Positions 1 through 7,389 are shown, numbered from the stretch's first letter. The stretch is 64,000 bases of DNA from Bacteroidales bacterium UBA6851 (GCA_002451795.1 DKDJ01000006.1:84381-148380), one strand, 5' to 3'. The notes: generated by a model from the sequence alone, not told the origin. A program made the numbers and translations.

Positions 1-908
1 TCGAAGTGCCAAGCGACACTCCTATCGAGATCGCAGGCAAGAAAGGCAAGAGTGTCGGACTTGTAGAGATTCCTGAGATATTCCTTGACAACACCGATAG
101 GAACCGTACCTCTCCATTTGCTTTCACGGGCAACAGGTTCGAATTCCGTGCGGTAGGCTCATCAGCCAACTGCGCCGGCGCCATGACTACACTGAATGCA
201 GCTGTGGCCGAGCAGCTCAAGATTTTCAAGACTGAAGTTGAGAAAGAACTCGCCAAGGGCAAGAAAACCAATGTAGCTATCATGGACGCCCTCAAACCTA
301 TCATAACTTCAGTTCTGGATGTCGTATGTTTCGATGGTAACGGATACAGCGAGGAGTGGAAAGAGGAAGCCAAGAGACGCGGACTAGATACTGAGACCAG
401 TGTGCCAGAGATGATCAAGGTGTTCACCAAGCCAGAATCAGTAAAGATGTTCACCCAGACAGGCGTATATTCCGAGAAGGAACTTGAAGCCAGAAACGAA
501 GTCAAATGGGAGATGTACACCAAGAAAGTACAGATTGAGTCCCGAGTGCTCGTCCGGATGGCTATCAATCATATCATTCCAGCCGTACTCGAATATAAGT
601 CAAGGTTGCTCAAGGAAGTAGCCCTCTGCAAGGAAGTCTTCGGATCCACGGACAGCTGCACCACCGAGCTTGAACTCATAGCCAAGATATCCGGATATGT
701 AGAGGATGTAAGAGTCAAGGCTGCCGCTATGAAAGAAGCCCGCAAGAAAGCAAATGCCATCGAGAACGAATACGAGAAAGCCAAGGCTTACCATGAGATC
801 GCAGAAGCGCTATTCGCACTGAGAAAGCCTATTGACAAGCTTGAAGAGATCGTCGACAACAAGAGTTGGCCGCTTCCTAAATACCGCGAATTGTTGTTCA
901 TCAGCTAA
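1..908 (+). CDS. glnN: Glutamine synthetase type III, C-terminal part (5' truncated by window edge)
   Basis: ATP-dependent condensation of ammonium and glutamate to glutamine in the cytoplasm. The reading frame is open from the first bases, so the gene enters from outside; about 300 C-terminal residues of a family normally near 700-730 residues are visible. The stretch with NRTSPFAFTGNRFEFR and SSANCAGAMTTLNA is characteristic of the GSIII family, which is common in Bacteroidetes. The remainder is a charged helical C-terminal region (KKANAIENEYEKAKAY) typical of this class. It is the first of two nitrogen-assimilation loci in the window, the other being glnK-amtB at 5.1-6.7 kb. The family call is secure; the start cannot be seen. 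Confidence 0.95.
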   Translation, partial: EVPSDTPIEIAGKKGKSVGLVEIPEIFLDNTDRNRTSPFAFTGNRFEFRAVGSSANCAGAMTTLNAAVAEQLKIFKTEVEKELAKGKKTNVAIMDALKPIITSVLDVVCFDGNGYSEEWKEEAKRRGLDTETSVPEMIKVFTKPESVKMFTQTGVYSEKELEARNEVKWEMYTKKVQIESRVLVRMAINHIIPAVLEYKSRLLKEVALCKEVFGSTDSCTTELELIAKISGYVEDVRVKAAAMKEARKKANAIENEYEKAKAYHEIAEALFALRKPIDKLEEIVDNKSWPLPKYRELLFIS

Positions 909-931
909 CGGTAACTGATTCGGGCATTAAT

Positions 932-1882
932 TTAGAAATGCCTGTAACCAAGATAATCCCTGTCTGATCCTTTCCAAATGAGGTCTGGCAGGGATTTATC
1001 TATCCTGCCTATTATATAATGTCTAAGAGCAAGGGTTTTTTCAGCCTCATGACTCGCTGTGAAAAGCAGTTCATAGTCTTCACCCCCACAGAGGGCTAGT
1101 TCAAGTGGGTCAAGACCATACTCGCCACAATAAGCCAACAAAGGCTCAGACATGGGAATACGCGTGATATCCACCTCCGCCCCAACGCTAGAGGCCTTCA
1201 ATATATGACGTAAGTCAGAGGCAATACCGTCAGAAATATCCATCATGGCATGAATACCGTCCGTAGCCGAAAGTTCCAGGCCTTCACGAATCCGCGGAGT
1301 AGGGGAGTTATGGCGAAGCTTAAGATACGGATAGCCAACCCTATCATTTAGAATGCTGTCCAGACCAGCTGCAGAGTCCCCAAGAGTACCTGTAACACAT
1401 ATCAGATCCCCGTCTTGAGCAAAAGAGCGTCGCCTGGCTCTCCCTGATTCAAGTTCGCCAGTAACTGTCACATTAATGCATATTCCAGAACGCGAGGAAG
1501 TGGTATCTCCACCAAGAAGAGCACAACCGAACTGACTAGCAAGAGAGCAAAATCCATCCATGAAATGCTGTATCCATTCATAATCTATGGAATCAGATAG
1601 GGCAAGAGAAAGAAAAGCGGACACAGGCCTTGCGCCCATAGCCGCAATGTCACTCAAGTTTACGGCAAGTGACTTCTGGCCAAGCTTGAAAGGGTCGCTC
1701 TTCCCAAGTATAAAGTGAGTGCCTTCCACCAACATGTCTGTGCTCACTACAGTCTGGTAACCGTCTCGCTGTGGGATTATAGCACAATCATCACCTATAC
1801 CCATAAATCCGGACGGGACATTCACCCTACGCCCGATAGACTCAATCAGTCCAAACTCTCCGATATCACTCAACTTGTTCAT
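932..1882 (-). CDS. thiL: Thiamine-monophosphate kinase
   Basis: Phosphorylates thiamine monophosphate to thiamine pyrophosphate using ATP, the last step of cofactor synthesis, in the cytoplasm. The 316 residues match the usual ThiL length. N-terminal GIGDDCAII and STDMLVEGTHF are the metal/nucleotide-binding segments of the AIR-synthase-like fold, followed by LGGDTTSS and, near the C-terminus, GGEDYELLF. It is convergent with glnN, with 23 bases between stop codons. A 6-bp hairpin (923-928 with 937-942) spans its stop codon but lacks a T-run. No other thi genes are nearby, so it looks like a stand-alone gene with its own promoter (1899-1906). Confidence 0.95.
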   Translation of the reverse strand: MNKLSDIGEFGLIESIGRRVNVPSGFMGIGDDCAIIPQRDGYQTVVSTDMLVEGTHFILGKSDPFKLGQKSLAVNLSDIAAMGARPVSAFLSLALSDSIDYEWIQHFMDGFCSLASQFGCALLGGDTTSSRSGICINVTVTGELESGRARRRSFAQDGDLICVTGTLGDSAAGLDSILNDRVGYPYLKLRHNSPTPRIREGLELSATDGIHAMMDISDGIASDLRHILKASSVGAEVDITRIPMSEPLLAYCGEYGLDPLELALCGGEDYELLFTASHEAEKTLALRHYIIGRIDKSLPDLIWKGSDRDYLGYRHF

Positions 1883-1898
1883 CCGAATTTAATTTGCG

Positions 1899-1906
1899 CA
1901 AATATA
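1899..1906 (-). promoter_or_regulatory. Predicted -7 box of thiL
   Basis: On the minus strand this reads TATATTTG, matching the Bacteroidetes sigma-ABfr -7 consensus TAnnTTTG, 16 bases before the thiL ATG. I do not see a convincing -33 TTTG at the usual 19-21 bp spacing. Confidence 0.5.
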
Positions 1907-1971
1907 CCAAAATATTTAATCACAATTGTGCCATGTACTGCCCCTGATGACTAGATTAGGCAATATATGGA

Positions 1972-2073
1972 CTATGCCTCAGCGAAACAAGCATCGAACT
2001 CAAGTTCAAGATCACTGATCAGTCTCTCTATCTCAGCAGAGCTTTCAATCCATGTTTTAATCTCTTTACTCAT
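1972..2073 (-). CDS. Possible 33-residue acidic small protein, unrecognised
   Basis: A small open reading frame between thiL and the SprT-like gene, starting MSKEIKTWIESS and ending DACFAEA. It is strongly acidic and predicted mostly helical. A TACATTTG -7-like box lies upstream on the same strand (about 2096-2103). It fills most of the otherwise empty 1883-2183 interval and is divergent from the SprT operon, sharing the phased A-tract region with it. I do not recognise the peptide. With only 33 codons it could be chance; its promoter-like box and position are the only support. Confidence 0.3.
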   Translation of the reverse strand: MSKEIKTWIESSAEIERLISDLELEFDACFAEA

Positions 2074-2115
2074 AATAGTATCATTTAATTATGATGCAAA
2101 TGTACGCCACCATTT

Positions 2116-2161
2116 TGTCAACTTTTGACAATTATTGAAAAACTCTGAAAATCATTGAAAA
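2116..2161. promoter_or_regulatory. Phased A-tract repeat (five units, 10-bp period), likely curved DNA
   Basis: Units TGTCAA, TGACAA, TGAAAA, TGAAAA and TGAAAA start at 2116, 2126, 2136, 2146 and 2156, exactly one helical turn apart. They sit between the divergent 33-residue ORF and the SprT-like gene, just upstream of the TATATTTG box at 2166. Phased A-tracts of this kind bend DNA, so an upstream activating bend or a nucleoid-protein site is likely. Tandem operator half-sites for a regulator are the alternative. Confidence 0.55.
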
Positions 2162-2165
2162 TTCT

Positions 2166-2173
2166 TATATTTG
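2166..2173 (+). promoter_or_regulatory. Predicted -7 box of the SprT-patatin-WYL operon
   Basis: TATATTTG matches TAnnTTTG and lies only 10 bases before the ATG at 2184, implying a very short 5' leader. No clear -33 box is visible; the phased A-tracts occupy that place. Confidence 0.5.
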
Positions 2174-2183
2174 AGCCATAGAT

Positions 2184-2840
2184 ATGATAGCAACCGTTCC
2201 ATATATAGAGGGAAAATACCGACAGTTCAATTCAATGATGTTCGAAGGAACTCTGCCGGAAATTCCCATCATGCTCAGCCACTCCAGATGCTACCCAGGC
2301 CAGGTTTGTTTTACAAGGAGAAGACATCTGCTTCGTGACGATACCATAAGCGACCTCCGACTTAAAATAAGCAAGGTGTTCGATTTCGGCGAGGAGGAGC
2401 TTGAAGATGTCATCATACATGAGATGATACACTGCAGTATATTGTCCAAAGGACTGCATGACAGCTCTGCGCACGGTCACATATTCAGAAAGATGATGAC
2501 AGAGATCAACACCAAATTTGGTAGACACGTCACCATTTCGCACAAGATAAGCAAAGAGCAGAAGGAAGAGATGCAGGCAAGGCAGCCACGAAAGACACGT
2601 ACCGTAGCACTGGTTACCCTTAAGGACGGCAGAAGCGGCATAAAAGTGATTCCCAATACACAGAGAAGCATCGCCGGATACATCTCTGGAATAAAGCGGC
2701 ATTTCAGTGTGGACGACATACAGCTTTACACATCGGACGACCCATTTTTTGCCGGATTTCCGTGCTCATCCGCTCTCAGGATCTACCTCCTAAAGGAAGA
2801 AGAATTTAACAGACATTTCACCAACAATATCAGACAATGA
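2184..2840 (+). CDS. SprT-like zinc metallopeptidase-family protein
   Basis: A 218-residue SprT-like (Spartan-related) protein. The zinc site is visible as HEMIH at residues 79-83 (H79, E80, H83), with a further histidine-rich stretch SSAHGHIFRKMM downstream that fits the third ligand of the family. An N-terminal YRQFNSMMFEGTLP resembles the SprT opening (Y-x-x-F-N-x-x-x-F). In eukaryotes Spartan cuts DNA-protein crosslinks; bacterial roles are poorly defined, so proteolysis of DNA-bound proteins is only an inference. It is the first gene of an operon, overlapping the patatin gene by 4 bases. No signal peptide, so cytoplasmic. Confidence 0.8.
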   Translation: MIATVPYIEGKYRQFNSMMFEGTLPEIPIMLSHSRCYPGQVCFTRRRHLLRDDTISDLRLKISKVFDFGEEELEDVIIHEMIHCSILSKGLHDSSAHGHIFRKMMTEINTKFGRHVTISHKISKEQKEEMQARQPRKTRTVALVTLKDGRSGIKVIPNTQRSIAGYISGIKRHFSVDDIQLYTSDDPFFAGFPCSSALRIYLLKEEEFNRHFTNNIRQ

Positions 2841-3856
2841 TCACCAGTAAAAACAAAGATGTAGCGCTTGTACTTGCCAGCGGCGGACCAAGAGGATTCG
2901 CATACATAGGAGCGATAGAGGAACTTGAAGCTCGCGGATATAATATCACTTCTGTAGCTGGCTGCTCCATCGGATCTCTTGTCGGCGGTATCTACGCTGC
3001 AGGAGGACTTGATGATTTCAAGAAATGGTTGTTTAAACTGAATAATTACAAGCTTCTTGGACTGCTCGACATCTCACTAAGCAAAAGCTACCTCGTAAAA
3101 GGAGAGAAAGTCATCAACGCCATCAAAAGTATAGTTCCAGATGTCAACATTGAGGATCTCCGTATCCCTTACAGAGCTGTTGCCACAGATCTGTACACCG
3201 GAGAGCAAGTAATCTTCAAGGAAGGGAAGCTATTTGAAGCCATACGCTCATCCATATCCATTCCGTCCATGTTTAGGCCTGTGAGGCTCGGTTATCATAC
3301 GATGGTAGACGGAGGCATCCTGAATACTGTCCCAATGGACATTGCAGTCCGCAACGGGCACGACATACTCGTGACATTCGACGTTAACCAGATTGACAGC
3401 GAGAAGATATCGTCTTCCCTTGTGGCATACCACAACGCCAAGAATCAATACTCCGACTCCAAGATTTTTGTCAAGGAAATCCTTGAGCAACTTCCATCCC
3501 AAAAAGACAAGTCCCTTCTGGAGGTGGCTAAATGGGTAGGGGACGAAACACACAAACTCATCCTGAAGGACAAGAACGCCCACAACAAGTCAAAAGAGAT
3601 AGACCGCAAGGCAGAGGAGGCCAATATGCCTTTTATGGAAGATGACAACTACTACTCCATCCTATCGCGCTCATTCTCACTGATGCTCAGCACCGTAGCA
3701 CGGCTCCAGCTCCAACTATACAAGCCGGACATTCTCGTAAAGATGAACTTCGACTCCTACGGCAACATAACCGACTACACCAAAGGTGCAGAGATTTCCG
3801 ATAAAGGCCGCGAACTCATGGCCCGCGCCCTGGACGAATACGAAAAAGCACAATAA
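2837..3856 (+). CDS. Patatin-like phospholipase family protein
   Basis: A 339-residue RssA/NTE-type patatin acyl hydrolase. The oxyanion loop GGPRGFA (residues 16-22), nucleophile elbow GCSIG (S44) and catalytic Asp in VDGG (D158) are all present, so the Ser-Asp dyad is intact. It probably hydrolyses membrane phospholipid acyl esters. The C-terminal third is a charged extension with no motif I recognise. The start overlaps the SprT-like stop (ATGA) and the stop overlaps the next start (TAATG), implying translational coupling of all three genes. No nucleotide cyclase lies nearby, so this is not an obvious CBASS effector. Confidence 0.88.
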   Translation: MITSKNKDVALVLASGGPRGFAYIGAIEELEARGYNITSVAGCSIGSLVGGIYAAGGLDDFKKWLFKLNNYKLLGLLDISLSKSYLVKGEKVINAIKSIVPDVNIEDLRIPYRAVATDLYTGEQVIFKEGKLFEAIRSSISIPSMFRPVRLGYHTMVDGGILNTVPMDIAVRNGHDILVTFDVNQIDSEKISSSLVAYHNAKNQYSDSKIFVKEILEQLPSQKDKSLLEVAKWVGDETHKLILKDKNAHNKSKEIDRKAEEANMPFMEDDNYYSILSRSFSLMLSTVARLQLQLYKPDILVKMNFDSYGNITDYTKGAEISDKGRELMARALDEYEKAQ

Positions 3857-4773
3857 TGGATCAACCAAAGATAGAGAGGCTATTGCGCCTGATGAAGCTG
3901 CTATCCGACAACGTCAACTATAGCATATCCGAACTGGGTGACAAACTCGGTATGTCCACGCGAACGATATATAGGTATATCGACTCATTCAAGAATGCCG
4001 GGTTTGCCGTCACCAAGCTCTATTCCGATGTCTATAAGCTTAGCAGCATGCCTCGGAAGAGCATTGATATAGATAAGTTGGTGTATTTCTCCGAAGAAGA
4101 GGCATACCTTGTCAACTCACTCATAGACAGGCTCGTACCCTCAAACACACTGAAAGCAAACCTCCGACAGAAACTGTCCGCAATATATAGTAGCACGAGC
4201 ATTGCCGACTACGTGGATAGCAGGAGTAATGCAGCACATGTTGAGCAACTTGGCATAGCCATAACACAGAAGCGAAAGGCCATATTGAAACGATACGAGT
4301 CCGGTCACTCGCATACCGTGCGAGATAGATATGTGGAACCCTTTTCTTTCACCTCCGACTATGTGGATGTATGGGCATTGGACCTGGAAGACGGCCGCAA
4401 CAAAGTGTTCAAGATTTCCAGAATCGAGGATGTGGAGGTGAGTGATGACTGTTGGATTTATGAAGCAAAACATCACAAATTCCCATGCGACATATTCCGC
4501 ATGAGCGGAGAGTATGTCGAGCATATCAGACTAAAACTCAGTTTCATGGCAAGAAATCTTCTGGTAGAAGAGTTTCCTATGGCCGAAAAATTCCTCAAGC
4601 AGGAGAATGGGGAATGGATACTCGACACTAATGTATGCAGTATGCGCGGGGTCGGACGTTTCGTCAGCGGACTATCAGGTGAAATAGAAATATTAGAAGG
4701 GGAGGGCCTTAAAACATACCTCACGGAGTATTTTCAAAGCAGTCTCTCAAGCCTTCATGCGTCACTGGATTAG
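3856..4773 (+). CDS. WYL-domain transcriptional regulator with N-terminal HTH
   Basis: A 305-residue regulator. The N-terminus has a DeoR-type winged helix (KIERLLRLMKLLSDN, then LGMSTRTIYRYIDSF, about residues 4-45). The middle and C-terminus fit the WYL ligand-sensing fold (YVEPFSFTSDYVDVWALD about 155-172) and a WCX-like tail. WYL regulators often respond to nucleic acid or nucleotide ligands, as known for several DNA-damage and phage-defence regulators. Being third in the SprT-patatin operon, it may autoregulate it. Ligand and targets are unknown. Confidence 0.82.
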   Translation: MDQPKIERLLRLMKLLSDNVNYSISELGDKLGMSTRTIYRYIDSFKNAGFAVTKLYSDVYKLSSMPRKSIDIDKLVYFSEEEAYLVNSLIDRLVPSNTLKANLRQKLSAIYSSTSIADYVDSRSNAAHVEQLGIAITQKRKAILKRYESGHSHTVRDRYVEPFSFTSDYVDVWALDLEDGRNKVFKISRIEDVEVSDDCWIYEAKHHKFPCDIFRMSGEYVEHIRLKLSFMARNLLVEEFPMAEKFLKQENGEWILDTNVCSMRGVGRFVSGLSGEIEILEGEGLKTYLTEYFQSSLSSLHASLD

Positions 4774-4843
4774 GAGCAGTCACAGAAGTGACTTCTGATT
4801 TGCAAAAAAATTGAAAAATAATTTTTAATTAAAAATTTTTAAT

Positions 4844-4851
4844 TATATTTG
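4844..4851 (+). promoter_or_regulatory. Predicted -7 box of the glnK-amtB leader transcript
   Basis: TATATTTG matches TAnnTTTG. The 30 bases upstream are almost pure A/T. A start near 4857 would give a leader of about 260 bases before glnK, containing a leader peptide and a terminator. Confidence 0.55.
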
Positions 4852-4923
4852 CATCCAAGAGAATCGTTGAGGCGCAGAGATTTTAAAATTTGAGGTTAGT
4901 TAGTAGTTTATAATATTTTTTTG

Positions 4924-5022
4924 ATGTTGTCACTCAGGAACAATCAGCAGCAGAATCAGCAGGGCCAGCAGCAGTTGGCTCAGTATTCTGATGTTGTGTT
5001 CCGGTCGACAGCATTGAGTTAG
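4924..5022 (+). CDS. Glutamine-rich leader peptide (32 residues)
   Basis: Starts at ATG 4924 and stops at TAG 5020-5022. Codons 8-20 contain nine CAG glutamine codons in runs of three, two, three and one, with Asn codons at 6, 7 and 11. The rest (LAQYSDVVFRSTALS) is unremarkable, and there is no signal peptide or domain. Position after a promoter and before a terminator, ahead of nitrogen-control genes, is that of an attenuation leader peptide such as those of his or trp operons, but with glutamine as the sensed residue. No Shine-Dalgarno is visible, as is usual here. It could be a chance CAG-repeat ORF, but placement before glnK makes that unlikely. Confidence 0.72.
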   Translation: MLSLRNNQQQNQQGQQQLAQYSDVVFRSTALS

Positions 5023-5051
5023 GCGATTAAATTTACTGATATATGGTTTGG

Positions 5052-5081
5052 ACCGGTCCCGTTATGGGGTCGGTTTTTTTT
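5052..5081 (+). terminator. Intrinsic terminator (attenuator) upstream of glnK
   Basis: ACCGGTCCC (5052-5060) pairs with GGGGTCGGT (5066-5074) across a 5-base loop, giving 9 bp including two G-U pairs, followed by eight T residues. It lies 34 bases before glnK and would block the operon unless an alternative fold forms. Confidence 0.85.
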
Positions 5082-5115
5082 GTTATGGATATTCAATAAT
5101 CAACATTAAAGTATT

Positions 5116-5463
5116 ATGAAAAAAATTGAAGCCATCGTCAGAAAGACTCACTTCGAAGAAGTCAAGGAGGCATTATTTGCCGCTGACATCAACTGGTTTT
5201 CTTATTCTGAAGTCAAAGCCATCGGGCAGGACAGGGAAGACCGCATCTACAGGGGAGTAATGTATAGCACAGACATCATCTCCCGAATCGAGATTACCAT
5301 CGTATGCCGGGATCAATTTGTACAGCCCGCCATAGATGCAATCATGAAGTCAGCCCACACTGGAGAAGTGGGGGACGGAAGGATATTCGTAAGCCCTGTA
5401 GATGACACATGGTCCATACGTACAGGAGAGCACGGAGATACAGTATTGGCAGATCGGAAATAA
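5116..5463 (+). CDS. glnK: P-II family nitrogen regulatory protein
   Basis: A 115-residue P-II protein that binds ATP/ADP and 2-oxoglutarate and, when linked to an Amt gene, typically plugs the ammonium channel at the membrane. The N-terminal MKKIEAIVR strand, T-loop segment IYRGVMY and the B-loop TGEVGDGRIFV are visible. The tyrosine equivalent to the uridylylated Y51 of E. coli GlnB is kept (the second Y of YRGVMY), although the T-loop appears one residue shorter. Twelve bases separate it from amtB, so GlnK is the preferred name over GlnB. The leader upstream suggests control by glutaminyl-tRNA supply. Confidence 0.93.
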   Translation: MKKIEAIVRKTHFEEVKEALFAADINWFSYSEVKAIGQDREDRIYRGVMYSTDIISRIEITIVCRDQFVQPAIDAIMKSAHTGEVGDGRIFVSPVDDTWSIRTGEHGDTVLADRK

Positions 5464-5475
5464 GGAGGAAAATCT

Positions 5476-6699
5476 ATGAACACTATATCTATCAACGGAT
5501 TGGATACCGTATGGGTACTTCTCGCAGCAATGCTCGTTTTTTTCATGCAGCCGGGATTCGCCCTAGTAGAAGCAGGCTTCACACGCTCGAAGAACACAGC
5601 TAATATTCTTATGAAAAACTTTGTAGACTTCATGGCCGGAACATTGTTTTTCTGGATGATAGGCTTCTCACTTATGCACGCAGACGGCAATTCTTTCATC
5701 GGAAAACTGCACCTATTCGACTATTCGTTTTATCCCGACACCAATATCCCCAAGGAATGCACGCTAGCCTTCCAGACCATGTTCTGCGCTACTGCCGCCA
5801 CCATAGTGTCAGGAGCCATGGCAGAACGCACCAAATTCTCCTCATACATCATAATCTCAATCCTGGTATCTGTGCTAATCTATCCAATTGAGGGTCATTG
5901 GGCTTGGGGAGGCGGCTGGCTCGCTGGTCTTGGATTTCATGATTTTGCCGGCTCAGCGGTAGTTCATTCATGCGGAGGAGCCATTGCACTGGCAGGAGCC
6001 ATCATTCTCGGCCCGAGAATCGGGAAGTACACCAAAAGCGGGAAATCCATTGCCATCCCTGGTCACAATCTTGCACTCGGAGCACTGGGAGTATTCATCC
6101 TTTGGTTCGGGTGGTTCGGCTTCAATCCTGGTTCCCAGCTCGCCGCAAGCACGCCAGACGATGCAAGGGCTATCTCAAGTGTATTCTGCACTACTAATAT
6201 GGCCGCAGCAACTGGCGGACTCGCCACACTATTTGTTACCTGGCTCATATTCGGAAAACCATCACTATCTCTTGTATGCAACGGAATACTAGCCGGGCTC
6301 GTAGGAATAACGGCAGGATGTGACGTCGTATCCATTGGAGGCGCCGCCATCATCGGAGCAGTCTGCGGATTGGCCATGACCCTGTCTGTGTATGCACTTG
6401 ACCACTACCTGCATATTGACGATCCTGTAGGTGCAGTTTCCGTACATGGAGTATGCGGAATACTTGGAACTCTCTTTGTGGGACTATTTGACAAGTCTGA
6501 CGGACTATTCTATGGCGGAGGAGTTCACTTGCTGGGAGTTCAGGCACTTGGCATCACGAGCATCGTCGCATGGTCATTCGGGCTCGGATTCCTGATAATG
6601 TTTATACTTCACAAGACTGTAGGAATACGCGTAGGAGCAAGGGTTGAGGAGGAAGGACTGGACATCTACGAGCACGGAGAGACAGCTTATAACAACTGA
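5476..6699 (+). CDS. amtB: Ammonium transporter (Amt family)
   Basis: A 407-residue inner-membrane ammonium channel with about eleven membrane helices. The N-terminal helix has MLVFFMQPGFALVEAGF, the family entrance motif. The twin pore histidines are in SAVVHSCGG and VSVHGVCG, and GGGWLAG lies in the fifth-helix region. The C-terminal tail (VEEEGLDIYEHGE) is the cytoplasmic segment that contacts P-II. It follows glnK by 12 bases and is closed by a strong terminator at 6710-6757, so glnK-amtB is a two-gene operon. Confidence 0.96.
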   Translation: MNTISINGLDTVWVLLAAMLVFFMQPGFALVEAGFTRSKNTANILMKNFVDFMAGTLFFWMIGFSLMHADGNSFIGKLHLFDYSFYPDTNIPKECTLAFQTMFCATAATIVSGAMAERTKFSSYIIISILVSVLIYPIEGHWAWGGGWLAGLGFHDFAGSAVVHSCGGAIALAGAIILGPRIGKYTKSGKSIAIPGHNLALGALGVFILWFGWFGFNPGSQLAASTPDDARAISSVFCTTNMAAATGGLATLFVTWLIFGKPSLSLVCNGILAGLVGITAGCDVVSIGGAAIIGAVCGLAMTLSVYALDHYLHIDDPVGAVSVHGVCGILGTLFVGLFDKSDGLFYGGGVHLLGVQALGITSIVAWSFGLGFLIMFILHKTVGIRVGARVEEEGLDIYEHGETAYNN

Positions 6700-6709
6700 C
6701 AACTTCCAT

Positions 6710-6757
6710 AAGACAATGCGGCTGATTCCTATTCGGGTCAGCCGCATTGTCTTTTTT
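6710..6757 (+). terminator. Intrinsic terminator after amtB
   Basis: A 16-bp perfect stem (6710-6725 with 6738-6753) with a 12-base loop, followed by a run of T. Only the plus-strand side has a T-run, so it serves glnK-amtB rather than the opposing genes. Confidence 0.92.
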
Positions 6758-6794
6758 AAATATCCGCCTCTTGCCAACTTTCAGTCAACTACAC

Positions 6795-7052
6795 TTATTT
6801 TGTAGCTGACTTTTTTCTCCTTAAAAGAAAGCGGACAAAAGCAAGAGCAAGACTATCAAGAGGCAATAAACGTCCCACACTGCCGATAGAAGAGGACAAG
6901 ATTGACAACGGAGAAAGACTTTCCTTTGTCATAGCGTAATGGCCCGCCACCTCTTCTTTTTTCGCCTCAATCTGTGATGACAACTCTCTACGTGCAGTAT
7001 CAAGAGACTCAATATCCTTAATATCCAAATAGTTCATATCACTTGTCTTCAA
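6795..7052 (-). CDS. Small hypothetical protein
   Basis: An 85-residue basic-tailed protein. The N-terminal half is polar and helical (IESLDTARRELSSQIEAKKEEV), and the second half contains a moderately hydrophobic stretch followed by RFLLRRKKSATK. I do not recognise a family. It is the last gene of a four-gene minus-strand operon (hydrolase, YtxH-like, holin-X-like, this). Its start overlaps the preceding stop by 14 bases; an internal ATG at 7037 would remove the overlap and is equally possible. A membrane-associated accessory role is only inferred from the neighbours. Confidence 0.6.
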   Translation of the reverse strand: MKTSDMNYLDIKDIESLDTARRELSSQIEAKKEEVAGHYAMTKESLSPLSILSSSIGSVGRLLPLDSLALAFVRFLLRRKKSATK

Positions 7053-7389
7053 AGAATAGACGTATAAACATTTTAACTAGCGAGTTGAGGAAAAGCCTAT
7101 CGCGAAGGAGATACAACGCTATAAGCACCAGCAGAAAAAAGGCAGATACTATAAAAGCGCCCCCAGCATAACTTCCTATCAACTTGCCTATAAGGAGGAT
7201 ACCTCCAAACGCCGCTGAAGTCAACACTATTCCAGCAATGCTTAAAAACAACACCGCAAGAATAATCCTGTTGAGCGTCACGGAGAGCCCTTTAGCCGTA
7301 CGAAGCTTCAAGTCATCTATCTTGAGATCAGCATACTCGGTCGCGCTTTTTCCGAGTTCCTCAAGAGAATTCATAAAGTCCGATTTCAT
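7039..7389 (-). CDS. Phage_holin_3_6-like (holin-X) membrane protein
   Basis: A 116-residue protein with a polar N-terminal helix (MNSLEELGKSATEYADLK) and two adjacent membrane segments (LAVLFLSIAGIVL and the GGAFIVSAFFLLVLIAL region). This is the pattern of the putative holin superfamily III/holin-X family, which in Bacteroidetes is chromosomal and not viral. The start is set at 7389 because GGAGGAGG lies just upstream, a rare clear Shine-Dalgarno in this window; a longer frame to 7410 exists. It overlaps the YtxH-like stop by 4 bases. Confidence 0.72.
   Translation of the reverse strand: MKSDFMNSLEELGKSATEYADLKIDDLKLRTAKGLSVTLNRIILAVLFLSIAGIVLTSAAFGGILLIGKLIGSYAGGAFIVSAFFLLVLIALYLLRDRLFLNSLVKMFIRLFFEDK

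Larger units (their letters stand above)
4857..5085 (+). promoter_or_regulatory. Putative glutamine-codon attenuator leader of glnK-amtB
   Basis: This leader holds, in order, a 32-codon ORF rich in CAG codons, a putative antiterminator half and a rho-independent terminator. By eye three pairings compete. Stem 1 joins 4937-4947 to 4988-5002 (11 bp with a 4-base bulge) and encloses the Gln codons. The antiterminator joins CCGGTC (5001-5006) to GACCGG (5051-5056). The terminator is 5052-5074. A ribosome stalled at Gln codons 8-13 would open stem 1 and free 5001-5006 to break the terminator; when glutaminyl-tRNA is plentiful the ribosome reaches the stop at 5022 and the terminator forms. The mechanism is inferred; the ORF and terminator are directly visible. 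Confidence 0.7.

Noticed and set aside
2837..3856. Patatin as a CBASS effector
   Set aside because: No CD-NTase or ancillary CBASS gene lies nearby, and the sequence resembles RssA-type patatins.
4857..5085. Glutamine riboswitch-type aptamer
   Set aside because: The leader has a clear Gln-codon ORF and terminator but no recognisable glnA-type aptamer motif, so translation-coupled attenuation is the simpler explanation.
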